Part shown: one piece after another, positions 38,654-47,400 of the stretch
Position numbering within the stretch: the first letter of the stretch is position 1
Layout: every line of letters begins with the position of its first letter
Origin: Drosophila pseudoobscura
Lineage: Eukaryota > Arthropoda > Insecta > Diptera > Drosophilidae
Assembly: GCF_009870125.1 (NCBI RefSeq)
Contig: NC_046683.1
Location: 50,731,869-50,795,868 of the forward strand
Length of the DNA stretch: 64,000 nucleotides
Direction of reading: 5' to 3'
The notes under the pieces: generated by a model
Databases searched by the model: none
Seen by the model: only the letters and a program-made list of their open reading frames with translations
What the model was told of the DNA's origin: nothing
Program-made: the position numbers and the translations under genes

Positions 38654-39764
38654 ATGCCTCATCTACTACGGCAATTGCCCGTTTCTCCCACGGCCACAAT
38701 GCACGATACACGGACAACACTGCGAAACCTGCCTCCGGCCTACAGTCCCGCACAGACGCCACATAGCCGGGAGAAGGATTTTGCCCCACAGGTGCGCTAT
38801 CATTTGGAGCTGCCACGAAAGCCAAAGTTCCGGCCCTGCAAGGTCATCTTTGTAGGCGACTGTTCCGTTGGCAAAACGGCCATAGCCAATCGGTGAGAGC
38901 AGGATCAGACCATCCCGTAGAGGATAATAATCGTTCGGTTCGTTCTCCCTTAGCTTCTGCTATGACAAGTTTCAGTCCAATTACAAGGCAACAATTGGTG
39001 TGGATTTTGAGCTGGAGAACTTTAATATACTTGGCCACAATTACAGCCTGGAGATGTACGTGTGGAGAGTACACCTTCCTCTTTCTTTATTTATATTTTT
39101 GCTTGGTTTCCAGGTGGGATACGGCCGGACAAGAGCGCTTCAAGTGTATTGCTGGCGCCTATTATCGCAATGCAAGAGGTATGTACTGAAAATAATCATA
39201 TATTGATTCTTAGAACTAATATCCTTCAGTGATTGTCGTGACCTATGACATGTCGAGACGCGATACCCTGGATTCGGCCAAGAAATGGCTTGCCAGCGCA
39301 CTCAACTACAATACAAGCCAGAGACCATTGGTCTTTCTAGTGGGCACAAAGGCAGATCTCTTGGTGAGAGAACTACATTTCTATGCACAATTATAGATAA
39401 AGAATAATCACATTCACCTCGAAGACAAAGGAGGAATTCATGCGTATGGAGCGCTTGGCGGGCAACGCAGCCGCAGAAATTCAGGCGGAGTATTGGTCCG
39501 TATCGGCGCGTTCCGGCTTTAAGGTGACGGAGCTGTTCCAACGGATAGCTGCATTGGCCTTTGAGGAGGCAGTGAAGCAGCAGCTAGGATCCCTCAAAGG
39601 CACAACACAGGAACAGGCGACGCTGGCATCTGTGAAATCGCAAACATTTGGTAATATTTTGTATTGAAGTCACAAGTCATTGGCCTTACGAAAATGTTCT
39701 TGCAGATTTACGCAGCTATTTCAGTAGTCGCTTTTCAAGACAAAAAAGTGGATGTGCTTGCTAG
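38654..39764 (+). CDS. RabX6: Rab34/36-like small GTPase (RabX6)
   Basis: Six exons: 38,654-38,892, 38,954-39,055, 39,114-39,178, 39,230-39,363, 39,425-39,650 and 39,706-39,764. All junctions are GT-AG and in phase, giving 274 aa. A roughly 60-residue N-terminal extension precedes the G domain. G1 is GDCSVGKTAI, the switch I threonine lies in KATIGVDFE, and G3 is WDTAGQERFKCIAGAYYRNA. G4 is TKAD rather than NKxD, and G5 is the SAR of SVSAR. The C-terminus ends Cys-Ala-Cys, a CXC double-prenylation signal. The FKCIA and AEYWSVSA signatures match Rab34/Rab36 (Golgi, ciliogenesis and macropinocytosis in vertebrates). The start was chosen at ACAATGCC. An upstream in-frame TTG region is less likely. 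AATAAATAAA at 39,791. Confidence 0.9.
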
Positions 39765-39868
39765 CCTTCACAATTTTAAGTTAAGGAGTTAATAAATAAA
39801 AGTTATTTGAAGAAAAACTGTTGTTTGTGGATAGCCTTGCCATTCATTTGAACAGCACGTCGTTTTGG

Positions 39869-40041
39869 TGCTGTTGCGCGCACAAACGTAATGTGCTGTA
39901 AAGCACTATCTTAAGGGCTGTTGCGCGCACAAACGTAATGTGCTGTAAAGTGCTATCTTGAGTGTCATTGCACACATTAACGTAATGTGCTGTAAAGCGC
40001 TATCTTCAGTGCTGTTGCGCGCACAAACGTAATGTGTTGTC
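39869..40041. repeat. 47-bp tandem repeat upstream of RpL23A
   Basis: Four head-to-tail units with start-to-start spacing of exactly 47 bp (CTG at 39,871, 39,918, 39,965, 40,012). Each contains GCGCGCACAAACGTAATGTG and then CTGTAAAGCGCTATCTT or close variants. The third unit is the most diverged and the fourth is cut short. A degenerate relative (AAAGCGCTATTTTGAGTGCTG) continues at about 40,188-40,250, up to the RpL23A promoter. Confidence 0.9.
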
Positions 40042-40336
40042 TCTTTTTCTTCGACTTCAAGTTATTTATTTAAGAGCTATGCTTCTAATTTTGTATAGCA
40101 ACTTTTAGTTAAAGGAATAATTAACTAATTAAAGGAATATTAAAGGAATATTTTGCTTATTCTAATTAATACAACATTTTGGTATGTAAAAGCGCTATTT
40201 TGAGTGCTGTTAGGCGCAACATTCAGTGCTGTCAAGTGCAAATATTTAGTGGTCTGGCCACTCTACTGTCACATTACGCTTCCGCTTTTTGACAACTGGC
40301 CCTCGGTTGTTCTTTTCATTTCTTTTTCTCGTAGAA

Positions 40337-41585
40337 ATGCCACCCAAAAAGCCAACTGAGAAATCCGGTAAGGATTTTTCATATAAAAATCAGCTAAAAA
40401 TGTGTGGATTTATCACCAAAAGCAATGCTAAAGCATGGATAATAATCAGAAATAAAGAAATTGCATTAAATCACGAATTTAAGGCAGAAAATAGTTTAAA
40501 TGTATTCGCCACGTGCGGTGTGGCTGCGTCCAACCACGGCCAATAATATGCGAGCTTGCCCAGTGCTACAATCAAGCCAATTTTTTTTTTACCATTATTT
40601 TCAAGTGAAATTCCCAGTTGAAATTTAATATAGACCACGACGACGCTTGCTTCAGTGGTGATAGATCAGGCTTAACCTAACTTTGTGTGTATCACATTCC
40701 GTGATGTTTACTAATCAATATGATTTGGTGTTCCGCTTGCAGCCAAGCCTGGCGATAAGAAGCCAGAGCAGAAGAAGGCTGCGGCCCCGGCTGCTGCCAA
40801 GAAGGAGGCACCAGCTGCTGCCAAGCCCGCGGCTGCTGCTCCCAAGAAGGCGGCTGCTCCTGTCAAGAAGCCAGCTACCGCTGCTGTCAAGAAGCCCACA
40901 GCCGTGAAGAAGGTGGCAACCAAGGCCAAGCCAAAGGTCAAGGATGCCAAGAAGAAGCTGGCTGCAGGCAAGAAGCCACAGTCGGTGCTGGCCAAGCTCT
41001 CGGCTAAGGCTCGCGCTGCCGCTAAGGCTAAGAAGGCAGTCAAGGTTGGTGCTAAGCCCGCCAAGGGCACTGCTAAGGCCAAGGCTGTTGCTCTGCTGAA
41101 CGCCAAGAAGGTCCAGAAGAAGGTGAGTTCGCTGTGAACAATTACTTTTCCCTACTCTAATCTGGCTAATCCCCGCTTGTCACTGAATCGTGTAGATCAT
41201 CAAGGGCGCTTTCGGTACCCGCACTCGCAAGGTCCGCACCAACGTGCACTTCCGTCGTCCCACGACCTTGAAGCTGCCCCGTAACCCCAAGTACCCCAGG
41301 AAGTCGGTGCCCACCAGGAACCGCATGGATGCTTACAATATCATCAAGTACCCCTTGACCACAGAAGCAGCCATGAAGAAGATTGAGGACAACAACACCC
41401 TGGTCTTCCTCACGCACCTGCGCGCCAACAAGAACCACGTGCGTGCTGCGGTCCGCAAGCTCTATGACATCAAGGTAGCCAAGGTGAACGTTCTGATCAG
41501 ACCCGATGGTCAGAAGAAGGCTTATGTGCGCCTGGCGCGTGACTACGATGCTCTGGATATTGCCAACAAGATCGGCATCATATAG
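40337..41585 (+). CDS. RpL23A: Large-subunit ribosomal protein uL23
   Basis: Three exons: 40,337-40,367, 40,743-41,122 and 41,196-41,585, giving 266 aa. The N-terminal half is the insect-specific Ala/Lys/Pro-rich, histone H1-like extension ([18 protein letters not shown] and similar). The C-terminal half is the conserved uL23 fold ([60 protein letters not shown]). It binds 28S rRNA at the polypeptide exit tunnel and forms part of the SRP/NAC docking site. A pyrimidine-rich leader (CTTTTCATTTCTTTTTCTCG) just upstream of the ATG fits a TOP-type start. AATAAA at 41,711. Immediately downstream is a spliced snoRNA host gene that may share this promoter. Confidence 0.98.
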
Positions 41586-41962
41586 ACAAGCAAAGTGTGG
41601 GGAACGTGCATCGCATTCTACATTTCTACATAGAATTCTTTCTATAAACAACATAATAACTAAGCTGACAGAGCGCGAGGATGAACGTTTCTAAGTTGTC
41701 GACTGGGTATAATAAAAACCACTCAAAAAGAAACCATTAACTTGCTTGATTCTGGGTGGGTTTTTTTTTTGTTTTTAGCGATTATTTTCAGAATTCATCC
41801 AAGAGCCACATCATTAAACGTGAGTTAGCATAAGCTTAAACATACCATTTTTAATAATCTAATTTCTTTACAGATTCTTTGCTTATGAGCGAAAAAGATG
41901 GGCCACCAGCATAAAAGGTAATTACTAAGGATATGAAATCTTAGAAACAGATTATATATTTT

Positions 41963-42042
41963 TTTTCTGATGATTTTTCGTAGGAATCTCACTGAGCTTC
42001 AGTCATTCGTTGCTTTGAAATCAATTTATCTTTCTGATTATA
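41963..42042 (+). ncRNA. Box C/D snoRNA copy 1
   Basis: C box TGATGA at 41,968-41,973, D' box CTGA at 41,992-41,995, a C'-like TTTGAAA near 42,014, and D box CTGA at 42,034-42,037. The guide before D' is CGTAGGAATCTCA. Its complement contains GAGATTCCTAC, which matches a segment of 28S rRNA as I remember it (GAGATTCCTACTGTCCC). By the +5 rule this would direct 2'-O-methylation of the A in GAGA. Confidence 0.8.
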
Positions 42043-42186
42043 CCAATAGTTATACCAAATTGCTTTTGTTCATGTACCCATCTAATCAAAATATTCTCCA
42101 TATTTGTTTCAGTTGTCTCAAAATGGAGCCTTGGAGGTCATCGTTTCCCGAAGGTGTGTAGAATTTATTATCCTATACAAATTTTT

Positions 42187-42270
42187 ATCTTTGATGATTT
42201 TCGAGTAGGAATCTCACTGAGCTTCAGTCATTCGTTGCTATGAAATTAACTTTATCTCTTACTGATTATA
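42187..42270 (+). ncRNA. Box C/D snoRNA copy 2
   Basis: C box TGATGA at 42,192-42,197, D' CTGA at 42,217-42,220, D CTGA at 42,262-42,265. The guide GAGTAGGAATCTCA is the same as copy 3 and extends the 28S match of copy 1 by a base. The stretch GCTTCAGTCATTCGTTGCT between D' and C' is identical in copies 1 and 2. Confidence 0.8.
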
Positions 42271-42418
42271 TTATTCGTAATACGAAACTGAAACTAAATT
42301 GTTCTTTGTAAATCCCATCTAATCGAAATATTCTCTACATATTACAGATTACCCATATGTGGTTGCTTGGAATATTTCCCAAAAAGGTGTGTAGAGTTCA
42401 TGATCCTGTAAATTAGTA

Positions 42419-42502
42419 TATTGTGATGATTTTTTGAGTAGGAATCTCATTGAGCTTCAGTCATTCGTTGCTTTGAAATAAGTTTGTCTCTTACTGATAT
42501 GT
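42419..42502 (+). ncRNA. Box C/D snoRNA copy 3
   Basis: C box GTGATGA (perfect RTGATGA) at 42,423-42,429 and D CTGA at 42,494-42,497. The D' box is TTGA (42,450-42,453) instead of CTGA, so it may be weaker. The guide GAGTAGGAATCTCA is conserved. Confidence 0.8.
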
Positions 42503-42669
42503 TTAGTGCATTATTTAAAGACCCTGCGAGAAATCTGATGACTAATCAATGCTGTTTTCTCTTTTTTCAGATGGTGAAACACGCACCGCTTGTATTCCTA
42601 TATAAATATAGTTGTAGTTAATTTGACAATAAAACAAGCTATTTTCTTATAATTAAAACCATTGTACTT

Positions 42670-43670
42670 TTAATATCTGCGGAACTGTTTCCTAAACTTG
42701 TCATAATGATAGTCGTCGGTCGCACGCTTCACACCATTGGGACCTGTGTGGTTCTGTGCTGTTTTTTTTCCCTCCCTCTCCTCCCTTTTGCGTCTTCGCT
42801 GTTCGCTGTTCTCCTCGATATTGACTGCATTTAATAAAACGAGATGTACATAAGATATGGGATGAGAAAGGGTCGTACTTACATCGATTGTGTTGCATAA
42901 AGTTGACAGCCATGTTCGTGGGCACAAACTGTGACGGTCCGTCCTTCTTGTTCTTTGCATCCTGCAGCAGTTTCTGTTTTGCATCCTCCGTGGCCTCTAT
43001 ATTGCAGATCTTGGCCTGAATGCCCAGGTCTACCTCAGGAATGCCGTTTAACATTTGATTGGACAACATCTCCTCTGATCTGTGCGTGGACGATTGCCGC
43101 AAGTGGTCAGGCAGTGCATATAGTGCCGCGTCTTCGGGTGTTAGATATTTATTTACATCACCGTCGTCATTGTCTGCGGCATCTGTGCCACCACCCTTTC
43201 GCTTCTGCAGCTCTAGCTCAATATATTTCATCATCTCCTCGTCTTCATCGCGTTTGTTCGTCTCAGCAGAGAACTGTGTGCCAATGCCCACATCGTAAGG
43301 ATCCTCGGCTTCCTTCATTTTGCCAGATTTCAATGTGGCCATGTTGACTAGGCCCCCAGATTTCACATTGAAGGGATCCTTTATGGCCAACTCCTCCTCC
43401 GGAGCGATTTTCTTGCCAAGGGCCAGACCCACAAGGCTAACACCATTTGGACGATGACGCAGACGTTGGCGTTCCTTAATATCGTCCAACGTTAGCCTGA
43501 GGAGAAATTGCCATTGAAAACGAAAGCATTTTCGCTGATTTTACTCACTTTTCCTCCTTTTCCTCGTCATCAGAGTTTTTGCGTTGGCGTAGATTTTTGC
43601 GTGAGGACTTCTTAAAGAAGACCTTTGTCGTCGCGCCCTCTGTCTTCGTTTCATCAGCCGCATCGCTCAT
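42670..43670 (-). CDS. C9orf78/TLS1 spliceosome-associated protein, apparent frameshift
   Basis: Minus-strand exons: 43,670-43,548, 43,496-42,883 and 42,824-42,670. The product matches the C9orf78/TLS1 family: RHRPNGVSLVGLALGKK, a long acidic middle, FVPTNMAVNFMQHNRF at the exon 2/3 junction, and a C-terminus ATDDYHYDKFRKQFRRY that is nearly identical to the family signature. Human C9orf78 is a spliceosomal protein. As written, exon 1 ends in phase 0 but exon 2 must be entered in phase 2. The three exons total 892 nt, one too many. A five-T run (plus strand 43,557-43,561) is the likely extra base; with one fewer, exon 1 would end in an acidic run as in relatives. The gene converges on the snoRNA host gene with only about 40 bp between its stop and the host AATAAA. 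Confidence 0.85.
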
Positions 43671-43778
43671 TCTTTGATTTGTTTATGGTTTTATTTTTAT
43701 GAAAATGCGATTTGTTTATTTTCTTGTACGTCGCGTGCGCGATAATCGCTACCAATATATCGAGTTGATATGTTTAGT

Positions 43779-44092
43779 TATCGATAGTATAGTTGCAGCA
43801 TATAATGTTGGTATATAATGGTATATTTGCTCCATATTTAAGGGATTTTACGGGTATATCCCAGATCAGAAAATTTTCCATCGACCGAATTAAAGATGAT
43901 ATTCGTATGCAAAATTCAAATGCATGCCGTATTTCAATCGATGATTCATTAATCGGATAAAGTTATGTGGGCAGGGCTGGGTCACCTATCTATGTGTGAT
44001 GGAACTCGGATAATTCGTCAGTATATTAACAGTATATTTTAAAAATGAATCGGTATATTTCCGAGGGTCTGACGGGGTATATGTTATCGATA
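43779..44092. promoter_or_regulatory. Divergent DRE/motif-6 promoter (C9orf78 / Srrm234)
   Basis: Between two divergent genes lie two perfect DRE cores, TATCGATA, at 43,779-43,786 and 44,085-44,092. Several GTATATTT elements (Ohler motif 6 type) lie at 43,811-43,830, 44,020-44,040 and 44,051-44,060. This is the standard layout of broadly expressed fly promoters. The 16-mer AATTCGTCAGTATATT occurs again in the Mpv17/Vta1 promoter. Confidence 0.75.
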
Positions 44093-44410
44093 AGTCCGTG
44101 CAGCATTGCAGTGCATTCCATATATCGAAAAAAAGCGGCATCTATCAAAGGAATTTCGCAAAGAATAATTTTTATTTTTTGTGCCGCAAGTTGTAGAAAA
44201 TAGTTAATAAAGCCGGAACGTATTTCCGAATGTGTTGCAGTGAACAAAAGAGAGGTTTGTAGCTGTTTCAATAGACTGTGTGCCTCAACGTTATTGCCAA
44301 CATTGCAACCAAAATCGATTTTGTCTTTTTGCAAACTGCAGTATTGGTGGACCACTAAGTACCCCCCTCGAGGACATTGATGCATTGATAAATAGCTACA
44401 CGGAGGCATC

Positions 44411-47400
44411 ATGTACAACGGCATTGGCTTGACAACCGCCCGCGGCTCCGGTACCAACGGACATGTGCAGCGCAATTGTGCATTCGTTCGGCCGGGCAAA
44501 AAGGACAAGGACTATCGCAGCGAAGATGACATCAAAAAGTTGGACGCCCAGCTGAATCGTCCGCCAAACAAGGAAATTCTTGACCATGACCGCAAGCGCA
44601 AGATCGAAGTCAAGTGCTTGGAATTCGAGGAGATACTCGAGAAGCAGGGGTAAGATGATCCATATTCCATGTAAGGGCCTTGTAAATGCAATCCCTAGTT
44701 ATATAATGCCGGTGACCCCAACGCATTTACTGCGCTGCAAGCGACCAACCTACCGCCGCTGGTGGTGCTGCTACTTCTGTTTATGTGTCCGCTGTTTTCT
44801 CTGAATATTTTCTCTGTTTACGGATTGCGCCTGGTAGCAGCGTCGACGTCTCGTTTTTCTCGCCACGAGCGCGCATACGCACTCGCGCAACCACCAACCC
44901 CTACCATGCGTCACATATGAGCACTGCGGCGCTCTTCCGGTGACCGCTCCGACACCCTACCCAAGGCCTGGGCCTGGGCCTGGCAATGGCCTGCCCTGGT
45001 GGTGAAAAAGTGCATTTCAGTTGTAGAGATTATTTCAATAGAAGACATCCGCGTGTCGCGTGCCGCACGGACAAACGTTTCAAACAATCTGAGAATTCCC
45101 ATTAAAGTTTAATTTTTAATGTAGTGCAGCCTCTAATATAAGCGAAATAATACCCAAAAGCCTTGTTATTCATTGAAAAATTCTGCCAATCTATCAATCT
45201 GGGTGTAAGGTATTCTCCAAGGTACTTTTTTAAGAATTTAAACACGAGAAAAGTTTCTGAATAATAACGTATTGCTTTATGATCCAAACAGACGCACACC
45301 GGAGGACATCAAATCGCAAGTGGACTCGTTCCGTCAGAAGTTAGTGGGCCAAGGGAAGACAGATGCACCAAAGGATGAATTTGGACGCGTAGCGTGAGTA
45401 GTATATCCATTCAGGCTTATGTAATTTAAACAAAAAGTGGGCCTAGTTGACAAATCAATAAACGGTTAAACAAAACGCGTGCCACAATCTCGGCCAGCTA
45501 CAGCTGTAGGCCCCCCCAGCCAGGCAACGTGCGCCCTGCCATTGCGCCACTGGGTGGTGCGCACAGCATGTGGCCGGCCGCCCACCACATGAGCAACTCA
45601 ACCCTGCTGCTGGGACATGCTGGCCAATCGGCTTCGAGGAGTGGTATAGAGAAAAGGCTGCTGCAAAGATTTTGGGGATGCGCACTCCCGTTTTCAGTCA
45701 CTTCGAGTCTTCCAAAGCCAAAGCAACATGGCTGCACCGCTCAGGAATAATTAAATACCAATTAAAATAGATAAATATTATTAAATGAATAAATAATAAG
45801 ACAAGCAACCAAGTGTCCTTGGGCAAGAACACAAGGATAAGGGGTCCCATGCAATGGCAATGCTGCAGAGAGGCCGCCACAGGATGCCCGAAAAGATCGC
45901 GAAATTTTCACTCCAAGCTCTGGAAAAATCAATAAAAATAATCAGCCACCCACAAGCCGCCGTCTGGCCGGAGATGCAGCCATAGGAAAAAACCAAAATA
46001 TAAAATAGAGACACTAAACTAGGGAACCCCCTCCTATGACCTGAGGCAGCCCTTCAAGTGTAACGAAAATACAATAAAAAGGAGAACAAAATGCAGCAGC
46101 TAAAAGGCAGCCAGATGGTGGTGGTGGTGGTGTCGTCTTCCACCCCTAAAGCAGCAGTGCAACCCACTGTCACTGGTGTTCATGCCCAGCCGTGGATTAA
46201 GGGCTCAAGTCGTTGGATGTCGTTGTGTGTGTACTATTCTAGTGGTTGTTGCAAGTGTTAGGTGGAGCCCCATTACAATATGGTGTTAAGGCAGCGGCGA
46301 TAGCAGCGAAGAGACAGAGCAGAGCCACAGGCCACACTGATGCCAAACTAAATGCAACAAATCACTAAATAAGTCTTCCAAACCTAGCCAGTAATTAATT
46401 AGTCGTCTAAGTCGTGAAGTGGAGTCAAGAAGTGCGCAGAGAGCCAACAGTTGCGGCTAACGGAGTAAACCAACAAGGCATACAATTCTTATGCGAATCG
46501 TTTTGTAATATTAAGGCTAATCCAATGTCTCCTAAAAATTATCCGACGTCTTCCATAACGATAAGCAACAACAAAAAATGTATTGAACTTGCATTCGGAT
46601 AATGCGGGGCATAATGTAGTCAAATCAAACGAATGTGAAGCCAAACCCAATGCTAATCCATCGTCTTCCAATAACCGATGAAAATTTATATATTTTTGTA
46701 CCTATACAAAGAGTTTAAACAGTCCACTGTCTTCCAAATACATGGATTTATAAAAAAGTAATCATATATATAAATATTAAATAAACTAAACGCGAATATA
46801 GACGAATTAACATTCGGGTAAAATCCACTGTCTTCCGTAATTAAATGTGGAAATTAATATTTGAATAATCATAAAACGGAAACTATAAAGAACTATTTTT
46901 TTCAAATTTTATAAATATTAAAAAAAGTTAAAATATAAATAAAAACAAAAATTGAACTAAAAACAAACCCAAAATGCTCTCCTCGGAAATCTACACCAAT
47001 ACGACCACCTCCACGGCTATGTCGGCGGTGGGGATAACTTCAGCTGCTTCTGCTTCTGCTGCTGCCTCAGTGGCAACCACAACAACAACAACAGCCACCA
47101 CATTGCAAGTGGTGAAAGCGAGAAAACGCCGCAAGCGTCGGAAACGCGCAGGTCACGTAATTGGTGCCGCCTCCACCACCACCACCATCACAGCTGCAGC
47201 CGCCACAGCCAGCCACCTCGGCAGTCCCCACACCCACACACACCCCCAAGCAGGAAGCGTTTCCCTACCGACAGCAAACGGTGGCAGGAAGTGCAAGGCC
47301 CAATACTTCCAGCACGACAATCGGGAGTACTTGGCAAAGTACGAGAGCTTTCAACTCACGGCGCACCACACGGCATCGGGCGCAGCTGCGCTGAACTATG

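Larger units (their letters stand above)
41792..42650 (+). ncRNA. Non-coding snoRNA host gene (UHG-like)
   Basis: A chain of short exons with good splice sites: 41,792-41,819, 41,874-41,917, 42,113-42,153, 42,348-42,386 and 42,571 to about 42,650. AATAAA is at 42,628-42,633. Exons are 28-44 nt and together hold no meaningful ORF. The first intron is a plain 54-nt intron, while each of the next three carries a box C/D snoRNA. The last two snoRNA introns and their flanks are clearly duplicated: both start GTGTGTAGA and both end after CATCTAATC.AAATATTCT. The first visible exon has an acceptor (ATTATTTTCAG), so transcription probably starts upstream, perhaps from the RpL23A promoter by alternative splicing. 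Confidence 0.8.

Noticed and set aside
39869-40041. CRISPR-like spaced repeat
   Set aside because: The 47-bp units are contiguous with no unique spacers, and the DNA is from a eukaryote; it is a minisatellite.
40368-40742. Possible H/ACA snoRNA in RpL23A intron 1 (GCCAC...GTGGC hairpin and an ACA)
   Set aside because: One 5-bp hairpin can be seen but no proper second hairpin or H box; evidence too thin.
43976-44100. Shared transposon fragment with 57,450-57,610
   Set aside because: Similarity is limited to GTATATTT and DRE elements in two divergent promoters, better explained as core promoter motifs.
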